From CAVYXZ01 sp965223835 (GTDB lineage Bacteria > Chloroflexota > Anaerolineae > Aggregatilineales > Phototrophicaceae): 64,000 nt of DNA. The translations under genes were made by a program, and so were the position numbers. The notes beneath the pieces were generated by a model. It was not told the DNA's origin, ran no database searches, and was given only the letters and a program-made list of their open reading frames with translations. The DNA is taken from NCBI GenBank assembly GCA_965223835.1, contig CBDCXQ010000001.1, positions 434,001-498,000 of the forward strand. The letters are read 5' to 3'. The first letter of the stretch is position 1. Each line of letters begins with the position of its first letter. Of this stretch, positions 54,246 to 62,981 are shown piece after piece.

Positions 54246-55034
54246 ATGCGTCACAGTACCGTTTTAGCCAAAATTCGGGTGGGACAGGCGGCGAAGGTCG
54301 CGCAGATGGGCCATGTCTTGCCGCCGTTTATCGCTTATGCCGCCCATGCGGGTTACGCAGGTATCTGGCTCGATCTCGAACATTTCCCAATGGATAATCG
54401 AGAAGTTCAGACGTTGCTGGCCTTCTTTCATTTGTACGATATTGATGCGCTGGTGCGGGTGCCGACGCGTGAGAAAACGCAACTGTATCGCTACCTGGAA
54501 GATGGCGCGGCGGGCCTCATTATTCCACATGTCTCCACGCCGGAAGAAGCCCATGAATTAGTTCAGAAGGTAAAGTTCCCGCCAGTCGGTGATCGCGGTC
54601 TGTCGCCGCCCAACTTACAGGCTAATTATGGCCTGGACTTGCCGGATAGTCGGCAACCACTCGTCGATCATGCGCTGCGGGAAACCGCGTTGATTCTTCA
54701 GATCGAGACACCGCTGGGGGTGGCGAATGTCGAGGCGATTGCCAGGGTGCCGGGGGTGGATGCGTTGTTTGTGGGACCATCGGACCTCGCGCTGCGGATG
54801 CAGTATGAACCAGAAGATCGGCGGCTGGCTTATGACGAATCGCTGGAAAAAATTGCTGCTGCCTGTAGCGCCGCCGGGATTTTCTGGGGGACGATGCCAC
54901 GAAATGTCGATCACATTCGTAATCAAGTTAAGCTGGGCGCGAAAATGCTGGTGTGGGGAACGGATACCGTGCTGCTGCGCGATGGCCTTAATCAGAGTGC
55001 CAGCGACATCGATGCGGTTCTAACAGATACCTGA
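54246..55034 (+). CDS. HpcH/HpaI family aldolase
   Basis: ATG 54246 has GGGGAGG 8 nt upstream (262 aa). It is a class II pyruvate-dependent aldolase barrel: AGIWLDLEHFPMDN, ALVRVPTREKTQLYRYLEDGAAGLIIPHVSTPEEA, then LILQIETPLGVANVEAIARVPGVDALFVGPSDLALRM. The Glu/Asp metal ligands (QIET, PSDL) and the Arg in VRVP are present. It would split 4-hydroxy-2-oxo acids to pyruvate plus aldehyde, as in 2-keto-3-deoxy-rhamnonate or HpaI reactions. A link with the enolase-superfamily enzyme at 22.5 kb is only a guess. Confidence 0.92.
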   Translation: MRHSTVLAKIRVGQAAKVAQMGHVLPPFIAYAAHAGYAGIWLDLEHFPMDNREVQTLLAFFHLYDIDALVRVPTREKTQLYRYLEDGAAGLIIPHVSTPEEAHELVQKVKFPPVGDRGLSPPNLQANYGLDLPDSRQPLVDHALRETALILQIETPLGVANVEAIARVPGVDALFVGPSDLALRMQYEPEDRRLAYDESLEKIAAACSAAGIFWGTMPRNVDHIRNQVKLGAKMLVWGTDTVLLRDGLNQSASDIDAVLTDT

Positions 55035-55079
55035 TATGATTTGTGAAATATAGTGCAAATGTAAACAACAGAGGTTGCA

Positions 55080-55676
55080 ATGACATCACCAACCAGTATG
55101 CAAACGGAACGGGGTTTCATGGTGTACCCGAAAGATGGCCTGCGCAAGGCGTTTTTCAAAGCACCACTTTACCTGTGGCGCATGGGCCTCGGTTTCATGT
55201 TGCCGCCCAACTTCATTGTACTGGGGACGACGGGACGAAAGAGTGGCCTGCCACGCTATACGATGGTCGAACACTCAGACATTGACGGCACGATCTATAT
55301 TGCCAGTGGTTGGGGTCAGCGTCCGCAGTGGGTCAAAAATATTGAAGCTGATCCCGTAATCTCAACTGAAAGCTGGCGTGGTGGTGTCGTCAACGGGACG
55401 GCGCGGCGTGTGACCGAAGCCGATGAATTCAGTCGCATGTGGGAGCCGATGCAGAAAAGTCCGGTCTGGGAAACATGGCTGGAATCGTGGGGCATTGACC
55501 CCAATCTGGAAGACTTTATCGCCAAGCGCGATCGCGTCGTTGTGTTCGCGGTTGATCCCGGTGATGTACCGGCACCGCCGCCGCTAGAGAAGGATTTGCG
55601 CTGGGTGCCGTTCTTCGTCGGGGGTATGTTGCTCATGAAGGTGCGGCGAGGTGGGCGCAAAAAGCGTGTAAAATAG
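55080..55676 (+). CDS. Ddn-like deazaflavin (F420)-dependent nitroreductase family protein (DUF385)
   Basis: The 198-aa protein has the split beta-barrel family text: FIVLGTTGRKSGLPRYTMVEH, IYIASGWGQRPQWVKNIEADPVI and GTARRVTEADE. Relatives in actinobacteria reduce quinones or nitro-compounds with F420H2; others here in Chloroflexota are uncharacterised. A hydrophobic end (FFVGGMLLM) followed by a basic tail (KVRRGGRKKRVK) suggests membrane contact. It is the second F420-type protein in this window. Confidence 0.85.
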   Translation: MTSPTSMQTERGFMVYPKDGLRKAFFKAPLYLWRMGLGFMLPPNFIVLGTTGRKSGLPRYTMVEHSDIDGTIYIASGWGQRPQWVKNIEADPVISTESWRGGVVNGTARRVTEADEFSRMWEPMQKSPVWETWLESWGIDPNLEDFIAKRDRVVVFAVDPGDVPAPPPLEKDLRWVPFFVGGMLLMKVRRGGRKKRVK

Positions 55677-55699
55677 ACTTAAACGATAAGGATGTATCA

Positions 55700-55996
55700 A
55701 TGGTCACAATCAGACTGAAAGCAACACTCACATCGTCAGGTCATCTTGATTTTGATCTGCCGCAGGATTTACCTGACGAGGATTTCGAACTCATTCTTGA
55801 TGTCGCTCATAATGAAACACCATCAGAAGAATCAACGATTAGTGAATACACACGCCCTGAACCATTAACTGGAGCGGAAATCGTAGCGCAGGGGCTAACT
55901 GGAGGGTGGGAGCATATGGGTATTGAGGATAGCGTGGCGTGGTTAGAAGAACAGAAGCGTAAACGCCGGGAACGCCACAAATGGCCGCGGGATTAG
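55700..55996 (+). CDS. Probable VapB-type antitoxin
   Basis: The 98-aa protein begins MVTIRLKATLTSSGHLDFDLPQDLP with strand-like text and then has an acidic middle and a C-terminal helical, basic part (DSVAWLEEQKRKRRERHKWP). No clear DNA-binding fold was recognised, and the antitoxin role rests on its 16-nt overlap with a PIN-domain gene. AAGGA lies 8 nt before the ATG. Confidence 0.7.
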   Translation: MVTIRLKATLTSSGHLDFDLPQDLPDEDFELILDVAHNETPSEESTISEYTRPEPLTGAEIVAQGLTGGWEHMGIEDSVAWLEEQKRKRRERHKWPRD

Positions 55997-56358
55997 TTGA
56001 TTCTAATATCATCATTGAAATTCTTCGATCACATTCTCCAGCAGAACAATGGTTGGAAACGCAATCATATATTGGCATTTCGCGGGGCGTTTACTTTGAG
56101 GTTTATGAAGGCGTTAGCAATAAGCGTGAGCTTCAGGCTGCGAATAAGCTTTTGAATCGCCTGGAACTGATTGAATACACGACTTCAGATTTGCAATGGG
56201 CAACAGCCCAACTGGCAACTTATTGGCTCAGTCATGGTGTCGATGGTTATGATTGCATGATTGCCGCGCCGAGTCATCGACTACAATTGCCACTCTATAC
56301 ACGCAATCTAAAGCATTTTACGCCGCTGTTGGGCGAATTGGCAGAGCAGCCATATTGA
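55981..56358 (+). CDS. vapC: PIN domain toxin (VapC-like)
   Basis: The 125-aa protein has the PIN acidic residues: GLVDSNIIIEILRS (first Asp), YFEVYEGVSNKRELQ (Glu) and HGVDGYDCMIAAPSHRLQLPLYTRNLKHF (last Asp pair and TRN). VapC toxins cut tRNA or rRNA. It overlaps the upstream small gene by 16 nt, the common antitoxin-toxin arrangement. Confidence 0.88.
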   Translation: MAAGLVDSNIIIEILRSHSPAEQWLETQSYIGISRGVYFEVYEGVSNKRELQAANKLLNRLELIEYTTSDLQWATAQLATYWLSHGVDGYDCMIAAPSHRLQLPLYTRNLKHFTPLLGELAEQPY

Positions 56359-56374
56359 GTGAGAAAACACTGAT

Positions 56375-56911
56375 ATGCCAACCGATTACGAAAAAGTGTA
56401 CCAGCAAGATCGTCATGCGCTCGGCGAACCATTTGCCGAGTTTGTAGCGTTCTTCGATCAATATAACAAGCAGAATGCGGACGTGTTGGATATTGGCTGT
56501 GGACAGGGCCGCGATGCCCTATTCATCGCCCGGCGTGGGCATCATGTTGTCGGCGTTGATATGTCACCGACCGGAATCGCGCAGTTGCTGGAAGATGCCA
56601 GCGCCGAAAACTTGAATATTGAAGGCGTTGTCGCTGACCTGCGTGAGTACGAACCTGACCGCGAGTTTGATGTCGTGGTCGCGGATCGCACACTGCACAT
56701 GCTGCTTGATGCCGAGGTGCGGTTGCAGGTGCTGGCGCGGCTGTGTAAGGCGGTGCGGGATGGCGGTTATATGCTAATCGCCGACGAGCGTTCCAACCTG
56801 CCGGATATGCGGGCGTTTTTTGAGAACGACAGCCATGCGTGGGTTATCGTCAAGGATGTGAAGGGCTTTTTGTTCGTGCAAAAGTCCAACCAGAAAAGAG
56901 TAATATATTGA
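56375..56911 (+). CDS. Class I SAM-dependent methyltransferase
   Basis: The 178-aa protein has VLDIGCGQGRDALFIARRGHHVVGVDMSPTGIAQL (motif I and II), GVVADLREYEP, FDVVVADRTLHML and the CKAVRDGGYMLIADERSN strand. It is close to the TehB/thiopurine-methyltransferase type of small soluble enzymes. The substrate is unknown. The stop TGA overlaps the TTG start of the next gene by 4 nt. Confidence 0.9.
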   Translation: MPTDYEKVYQQDRHALGEPFAEFVAFFDQYNKQNADVLDIGCGQGRDALFIARRGHHVVGVDMSPTGIAQLLEDASAENLNIEGVVADLREYEPDREFDVVVADRTLHMLLDAEVRLQVLARLCKAVRDGGYMLIADERSNLPDMRAFFENDSHAWVIVKDVKGFLFVQKSNQKRVIY

Positions 56912-57483
56912 CTTTTAGTTTTCTAATTGAGGATGCATTTGAAATCCACAAGGATCCCGGCGGACATCATCATCACTGGACTATTTTAGTAGGCACACTT
57001 GAAGAAGGAACGCTAAGACGCAACGACCGTATTAAGATTCCCTACATTGATGGATCGAGCCTTGTGAGTATTGTAGGCGGCATTGAACAGGCGCATTTAA
57101 TGGATAATTTGCTAGAAATTTCTGCTGACGAGGCAGATCTCCCTCTGGGTATTATGACTTGGGTTCCGGCAGCCGACGAAAATAGAGTTGAGCGAAATAC
57201 CTTGTCATATTCGTGTTCTGAGGCGGACTATAAAAGCAATCTTGTTTGGTCACTTGAGAATGACCCGATTCGATTTATTCATCGGCAGGGAGATTATGTG
57301 TCAGCCTGTGATGATTGTATTGCAGCCGTGGATAGAATTCCCGAATTTGAAGAACACATGAAACAGCTTATTTCCCATTCCAATTTGTATGTTGCACAGT
57401 ACGCCAGTTGCTTTCTTGATGGGAGATCACGACAATCTTCCAAAAATAAGCGATTTCCCTGGTGGGCATTTTGGAAGAAATGA
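56908..57483 (+). CDS. Stand-alone protein with elongation-factor domain II-like fold
   Basis: The 191-aa frame starts at TTG 56908, coupled to the methyltransferase stop (TTGA). Residues about 3-75 read FLIEDAFEIHKDPGGHHHHW, ILVGTLEEGTLRRNDRIKI, and VGGIEQAHLMDNLLEISADEADLPLGI, matching the order of EF-Tu domain II (F.I.DvF.i.g.G.vv.G.ve.G.l..GD). No GTPase domain is present. The second half (about 95-191) has Cys/Trp residues and a basic tail (RSRQSSKNKRFPWWAFWKK) and was not recognised. Composition is more A/T-rich than that of the neighbours. Function unknown. Confidence 0.65.
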   Translation: MTFSFLIEDAFEIHKDPGGHHHHWTILVGTLEEGTLRRNDRIKIPYIDGSSLVSIVGGIEQAHLMDNLLEISADEADLPLGIMTWVPAADENRVERNTLSYSCSEADYKSNLVWSLENDPIRFIHRQGDYVSACDDCIAAVDRIPEFEEHMKQLISHSNLYVAQYASCFLDGRSRQSSKNKRFPWWAFWKK

Positions 57484-57504
57484 CCGCAAGCTAAGGAACA
57501 ACGA

Positions 57505-59058
57505 ATGCCCGTAGATGCCATTAGCCTAGAAGTCTTCAAGAACCTGTTCGCCTCGGTTGCGGAGGAGATGGGCGAGACGCTCAAACGCGCCAGCTTCAGC
57601 CCCAACATCAAAGAGCGGCTCGATTTTAGCTGTGCTGTGTTCGATGCACAGGCGCGGATGGTCGCGCAGGCAGCACACATCCCGGTGCATCTGGGGAGTA
57701 TGCCCGCGTCGGTTGAAACTGCGATCAAAGCCTTCGAGTCATTTCAGCAGGATGATGTCGTCGTGCTGAACGATCCCTATGGCGGCGGGACGCATCTGCC
57801 CGATATTACGATGGTGTCGCCGGTCTTCGCCGGGGGCGAGATCGCGTACTTCGTTGCCAGTCGCGCCCATCACGCCGATGTGGGGGGGATGTCGCCGGGG
57901 TCGTTGCCCCTGAGTACCGAACTCTATCAAGAAGGGATCATCATCCCGCCGATCAAACTCATGTACAGTGGCTGGATAAACGAGGCGGCGCTGGCCTTAA
58001 TCACCGCCAATAGTCGTGGGCCGGAGGAACGACTGGGCGATCTCGAAGCGCAAATGGCGGCGCATCGGGTGGGTGAGAATCGGTTGCGCGAATTGATGGT
58101 TGAACACGGCGTTGACCGGGTGCAGGAACATGCGGATGCCTTGCTCGATTATTCGCGGCGGATGACCGAAGCGGTGATAGCCGACATCCCGAACGGGACG
58201 TATAGCTTTGAGGATGCGCTGGAAGGCGATGGGCAGCGCGAATTCCAAATTCCGATTAAGGCAACGATCACCATCAAGAAATCGGCGATGAAGGTGGATT
58301 TCGCGGGCAGTGCGCCGCAGGTTGCGGGTAATCTCAATGCGGTCACGGCGATTGTCCGCAGCGCGACGTGGTACTGTGTGCGTTTGCTAGCGGATGATGA
58401 CGTGCCGGTGAATCATGGTTGCTTCCTGCCGGTGACGGTCATCACGCCCGAACACAGCCTGCTCAATCCCGATTTTCCCGCAGCGGTCGCCGTTGGTAAT
58501 ACCGAGACCGGTCAACGGATTACCGATGTCGTGCTGGGCGCATTGGCGCAGGCCTTGCCCGATAAAATCCCGGCGGCGAGTTGTGGGACGATGAGCAACT
58601 TCACGTTTGGCGGCGTGCTCGATGGACAGCAGTTCGTCTATTATGAAACGATTGGGGGCGGACACGGCGGCGGGCCATTGGGGCCGGGCATCAGCGGGCG
58701 GCACACGCACATGACCAATACGTTGAATACACCGCTGGAAGCGCTGGAATATACGTTACCCGTGCGCGTGCTGGAATATAGCCTGCGGACCGCGTCGGGT
58801 GGGGCCGGTCAACATCCCGGCGGCGACGGCATCCGGCGCGTCTATGAATTCTTGGCTCCAGCGACCATCACCCTCAATAGCGAACGACGAATCTATGCGC
58901 CTTATGGCCTGGAGGGCGGTGAACCCGGCGGCCAGGGCGCGAACTGGCTGGTGCGGGATGGCGAACAGCGGGCGATTGGCGGTAAATTTACGACTCAAGT
59001 TGGCGCTGGCGATCAGGTGATTATCGAAACGCCCGGCGGTGGTGGCTGGGGTAAGTGA
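57505..59058 (+). CDS. hyuB: Hydantoinase/oxoprolinase family protein, subunit B
   Basis: The 517-aa protein starts with the HyuB hallmark DAISLEVFKNLFASVAEEMGETLKRASFSPNIKERLDFSCAVFD split into recognised blocks. AAHIPVHLGSMP, VVLNDPYGGGTHLPDITMVSPVF and VASRAHHADVGGMSPGS (metal ligands) follow. The end has GGHGGGPLGPG, SGGAGQHPGGDGI and IIETPGGGGWGK. It is the partner subunit of HyuA-type ATP-dependent amidohydrolases/carboxylases. AAGGA is 7 nt upstream. The partner A subunit lies 5.7 kb upstream rather than adjacent. Confidence 0.93.
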   Translation: MPVDAISLEVFKNLFASVAEEMGETLKRASFSPNIKERLDFSCAVFDAQARMVAQAAHIPVHLGSMPASVETAIKAFESFQQDDVVVLNDPYGGGTHLPDITMVSPVFAGGEIAYFVASRAHHADVGGMSPGSLPLSTELYQEGIIIPPIKLMYSGWINEAALALITANSRGPEERLGDLEAQMAAHRVGENRLRELMVEHGVDRVQEHADALLDYSRRMTEAVIADIPNGTYSFEDALEGDGQREFQIPIKATITIKKSAMKVDFAGSAPQVAGNLNAVTAIVRSATWYCVRLLADDDVPVNHGCFLPVTVITPEHSLLNPDFPAAVAVGNTETGQRITDVVLGALAQALPDKIPAASCGTMSNFTFGGVLDGQQFVYYETIGGGHGGGPLGPGISGRHTHMTNTLNTPLEALEYTLPVRVLEYSLRTASGGAGQHPGGDGIRRVYEFLAPATITLNSERRIYAPYGLEGGEPGGQGANWLVRDGEQRAIGGKFTTQVGAGDQVIIETPGGGGWGK

Positions 59059-59141
59059 CATTTGGTGGCTGTTTGATCGTACTTCCAGCAGGTGACAGTT
59101 TGCGCTTCTATACCTACACTGGGATTAAACCGGAGGTTGAA

Positions 59142-59492
59142 ATGAATCAGTCGCGTCTGGTGTTCATAAAATCCTTCCATACCGCCGTCTTTATGTTGAT
59201 GTCCGTCTGTATTCTGTATATTCTCTACTGTGGATTGACCCGGACTTACCACTGGACGCTAGCGGTGGCGCTGGTGCTGGTGGTCGTCGAAAGCCTGGTT
59301 TTCCTGGGCAATGGTCGGCGCTGCCCATTGACGAAAATGGCCCAGGATGCTGGTGCAGCATCTGGCGAGAATTGGGTTGCTGATATTTTCCTGCCTGGAT
59401 GGTTCATCCCCTATGTTACACCGGTTTGCACCGGGTTATTTATCGCCGGTCTGGTGGCGCTGCTGCTCAATATCGTTTTGCGGCTATCATGA
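59142..59492 (+). CDS. Small membrane protein of unknown function
   Basis: ATG 59142 has GGAGG 6 nt upstream, giving 116 aa. Three hydrophobic segments are seen (near 12-32, 38-56 and 88-114), and a loop with NGRRCPLTKMAQDAG and NWVADIFLPGWFIPYVTP lies before the last. The RCPLT and FLPGWF blocks recur in small uncharacterised bacterial membrane proteins. No function can be named. It follows HyuB by 83 nt. Confidence 0.75.
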   Translation: MNQSRLVFIKSFHTAVFMLMSVCILYILYCGLTRTYHWTLAVALVLVVVESLVFLGNGRRCPLTKMAQDAGAASGENWVADIFLPGWFIPYVTPVCTGLFIAGLVALLLNIVLRLS

Positions 59493-59697
59493 TGTTGGCA
59501 GAATACGCTTCAACATGGACAATCCACGACTAAATGTGCGCCTGCTCAACCGCGCCACCGATTCTCGATTACTGAGGGCCTAGTGCGCGGCAATTTCAAA
59601 TTAAGTATACTTGTGACATATCATTAACGAAGCACGTATCCCAATCATACCCCGTTGGTGCTTGGATTATTCGTGTACATCAGAAAGTTAATCCGCT
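59493..59697. other. Intergenic stretch with no gene seen
   Basis: About 205 nt between the small membrane protein and the 1051-aa gene. No RNA gene, repeat or strong promoter was recognised. Confidence 0.4.
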
Positions 59698-62600
59698 GTG
59701 GCTGTCGTAAGTTATCAACTCGAACATTTCTATTATGGTCAATTGGTCCGGCAGAATGCACCAGAGGGCGATCCACGTTTGCTGGCGTATTCCGCTGGCA
59801 TCCGGCAAGAGCTAGCGGAAGAATTGGTCGAGAAAGCGCCGCTGCCACCGCTGGCTTCCGTGCAGGAAGGCTCGTGGGCCGTGGTGCGCAGCCAGCAGGT
59901 GCCGTTTTTGATTATTCAATCCCAGCAGGGCGCTGCCGGGCAGGTCATGATGCATTATGTCATCGTGAAGTCCGATGTGTTGCGTGCGCTGTCGGGCAAT
60001 CTCGATGCGTTGAAAGTGTTGGTCGAAACTGAGCTGCCAATTTATGATCGGCTGGGTGATCGCCTCAAGCCTTTGAGTTTGCCACAGGCCGGACCACCCG
60101 CTGCGGCAGACCAGATCGATCATATTCTGGACTTAATGACGTACACTCAGAATCAAACAGATGTATTAGAAGCGTTGCTGGCGGCAGTGGTACAGGGCGT
60201 GCAAATCGTTGTCAATGAGGCCCCCCTGGATCTGGGTATGCGCATCAATTTTGTGAAGGGGTTATTGGCGTTGTTGCCACCACCGGCGCGTTTCGGGGTG
60301 ACCTTTACCACTCATAGTGATGCTGACAGCGCATTGGATGCGCAGATCCGTTTTCAGGATGACAACCCGGCCCCGACTGAGACCCTGATCTATCACTGGC
60401 CGACAGCCGAAATTAGTGGTCAAAAGCTGGAAGATGGTTACAGCCGGTTTATCGTCAGTCAATTGCGACTGGATGCGCAACTGGTTATTCAAGAGACACA
60501 GGCATTGACACAGGTTGCGGCCTGGCGCATTAAACAGGGCGATTCGCTGGCCGAGGCGCTGGCCTATGCGTCGCATCGTCACGCGGTTGACCGCGCCTTG
60601 CGTAACAATCAACCGGTTGAAATTGATGATGTGTCGCAGATTCTGGCCGAAGACCGTTCGCTCGATGCGGATCTCAAAGCCACTTATGCTCAACATTTGC
60701 TTACGTTGTCGCTGGCGTTGGACGATATGCAATATGCTGACCCCATTAGTGTCGTGCTGCCCCATGATTCTGATCTGGCGCGGATCACCCAACAGAAGCT
60801 GGAAGCGGCGCTAGTGGAGGGACAGGCTGAACTGGTCTTTACCACCCTGACGCGCTGGCTTGCCAATCCGTTGGGGCCGCACAGTCAAGCCTGGGTGGAT
60901 CTGGCGCACCGCGCCGTGCTGGTACATATGGATCAGTTAGGCGCGGCGGGTGATCTGGAAGCGATTATTGACTTTCTGGGGACGGTGGAGCAGGTGGAAC
61001 CCGGTGTCGGCATCAATCGGGTGGTACCACGCTTGATCGAATTGGCCTTGCCGCAGAGTCTGCGCCATCAACCGCTGGCTGAACTGTTGTTTCGGTTGGC
61101 ACTCAATTATCTCGATCATGAAACCGTGCTGCGCCTGCTTGAGTCGCCGCGTTTTGTTGAGCGGCTGCCTACCAACGTACAGCGAATAGTCCCATACCTG
61201 ACAAACGCCGAAACCAGTCGCGCCCCGGCTGGGTTGCTCTTGCAAGTGAGCCGGGTCTTCGGCGAACAATGGGAGCCACTGGTGCTGTTGCGGATGGCCG
61301 AAGCTGCGGTTAAAGCCGATCGCCTGGACCTGATTGATACTGCCGTGTTGCAAAATCTGGTGCATGTACCCACAATGCAGTGGGGCACCCAACACGCCGA
61401 TCTACTCAAGTGGCTGGTGCTGAATCTTGCCAATGATGAATTGCTGCCGGTTTTAGATGAACCGGGACCCATGTATCTGCTACAAATTCTGTTGCTTCAG
61501 CGCCATTATGCCGAGCTGGCACAGGAGATGTTGCATCAGGCCCGCCTGTTATATCCCGGTGATTTACAGGTGCGATATGCCGCGATGGTCCAGCGGCTGT
61601 TTGCCGATACCGACCTGGATGCGCCAACCGCATTGACGGCAGTGCAGGCGATTGAACAGCAAGGTATCAAATCGGTGCCATTGTTGATGGCCTACATCGG
61701 TGTGCTGCAACGTCATGCCGAGGTTGAGGGTGTTGCGAGCCTGGCAGAGCAAGTCTTGAATGCCTTGATGACTAATCCGGTCATCGTCAGCGTGATGCAA
61801 CCGCGCCCGATGCGAGAACTGCTGCGCTATTTTGTCCGGCAGCAGGATATGTCCAATACCTTCAAAGTGGCAACCCTGTTCCCTGACGTGGCTTCCCAGC
61901 ATGGCAACCGGGGCATCACCCTCATGACTGAGATGTATCGGGTGATGAACGTCAACGATGAGATGCAAGTCGCCGCCTTGGAGATTATGCGGCGTTATGT
62001 GCGGCAGGCCGATGCGACTTCTGCCCGGCGGGCCTTAGTGCAGTTCGGGCGTGAACTGGGGTTGCAGGTGCGCGAAGCATTAGAAGCGACGTACAGTCTC
62101 AAGCGTTTGATGGCCGGAGTGGATTTCCTGGATTATGCTGACTTTATTCATACCGCTGCCGAATTGCTGGCAAGCACGGCGATGGCCTATTCAAACAAGA
62201 ATCAGATTCCGTCAATGGGCGCACTGGTGAACACCATGCAAAGCCTGAGCGGCGGGATAATGGACGATGAGAGTCAGGCCATTGCCGATTCGATTGTGGG
62301 CATGGGCCGGGCGCTGGTCACGTTGAATGAAGCCTATCGACCGGGGGTGTCGCGCAACCCGGATAAGCACATTGACGGCTTGATTCGGGGCGAGACTGAT
62401 CCGCAGAGTGGGTTGGATGTGTTGTGGGTGATCGGCGGCTATTTCGCCAATGGCAAACGTTACCGGATGACATTCCGTCATGCGCAGCATCCGCTTGGTG
62501 AGCGTTCAGCCCCCATGCTCAAAGACGAAACGGAGATCAGCTATCAACTTTTGCGCGGCGTGCTCCAGGCCTTCCCGCCCGATAAGAAAGTGACGATTAG

Positions 62601-62853
62601 CGCCGATGCTGTGCGCGGTGAGGTTGAAAGCCTGTGGGGGGTGGTGGATGAAACGATGCGCAAATCGCTGGTGCGCCGGTTGGCAATTGATTTTCAGCGG
62701 CTGGTTCAGTTGATTGATTTTATCGCCCAAAACGGTGATGCCCGGGTGATGCAGTCTTCCGGCGCGGGACGCCGGCTGGATACTGGCAGACACCAACCCA
62801 AAAGCACACTGGAATTTTTCCGCTACATTCACGGCTATTTTAAAGTCAATTAA
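59698..62853 (+). CDS. Large helical protein, possibly GTPase-associated protein 1-like
   Basis: A GTG-started 1051-aa protein without signal peptide. The N-terminal ~110 residues (SYQLEHFYYGQLVRQNAPEG, DPRLLAYSAGIRQELAEELV, SWAVVRSQQVPFLIIQSQQG, VMMHYVIVKSDVLRAL) resemble the first domain of bacterial GTPase-associated protein 1, where a YG...LLA.S pattern and a later H-x-h-h occur. The middle (about 160-240) has a GMRINFVKGLLALLPPPARFGVTFTT segment. The rest is almost all helical and rich in Leu/Ala, like HEAT/TPR solenoids. No catalytic motif is seen. The next gene, 128 nt on, is a membrane protein, and both probably belong to a unit running beyond the window. The family link is tentative. 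Confidence 0.7.
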   Translation: MAVVSYQLEHFYYGQLVRQNAPEGDPRLLAYSAGIRQELAEELVEKAPLPPLASVQEGSWAVVRSQQVPFLIIQSQQGAAGQVMMHYVIVKSDVLRALSGNLDALKVLVETELPIYDRLGDRLKPLSLPQAGPPAAADQIDHILDLMTYTQNQTDVLEALLAAVVQGVQIVVNEAPLDLGMRINFVKGLLALLPPPARFGVTFTTHSDADSALDAQIRFQDDNPAPTETLIYHWPTAEISGQKLEDGYSRFIVSQLRLDAQLVIQETQALTQVAAWRIKQGDSLAEALAYASHRHAVDRALRNNQPVEIDDVSQILAEDRSLDADLKATYAQHLLTLSLALDDMQYADPISVVLPHDSDLARITQQKLEAALVEGQAELVFTTLTRWLANPLGPHSQAWVDLAHRAVLVHMDQLGAAGDLEAIIDFLGTVEQVEPGVGINRVVPRLIELALPQSLRHQPLAELLFRLALNYLDHETVLRLLESPRFVERLPTNVQRIVPYLTNAETSRAPAGLLLQVSRVFGEQWEPLVLLRMAEAAVKADRLDLIDTAVLQNLVHVPTMQWGTQHADLLKWLVLNLANDELLPVLDEPGPMYLLQILLLQRHYAELAQEMLHQARLLYPGDLQVRYAAMVQRLFADTDLDAPTALTAVQAIEQQGIKSVPLLMAYIGVLQRHAEVEGVASLAEQVLNALMTNPVIVSVMQPRPMRELLRYFVRQQDMSNTFKVATLFPDVASQHGNRGITLMTEMYRVMNVNDEMQVAALEIMRRYVRQADATSARRALVQFGRELGLQVREALEATYSLKRLMAGVDFLDYADFIHTAAELLASTAMAYSNKNQIPSMGALVNTMQSLSGGIMDDESQAIADSIVGMGRALVTLNEAYRPGVSRNPDKHIDGLIRGETDPQSGLDVLWVIGGYFANGKRYRMTFRHAQHPLGERSAPMLKDETEISYQLLRGVLQAFPPDKKVTISADAVRGEVESLWGVVDETMRKSLVRRLAIDFQRLVQLIDFIAQNGDARVMQSSGAGRRLDTGRHQPKSTLEFFRYIHGYFKVN

Positions 62854-62981
62854 GCTGCTGCGGGCCTCTTCACCCTTCGCACCCAGACACGCTTCCAAGT
62901 TGTAAAATACTAACCATTGATTCGCCAATTATTGTGGTCAACCTACAATAGGATTGACGGAAACTTGTTGGAGGATCAATT

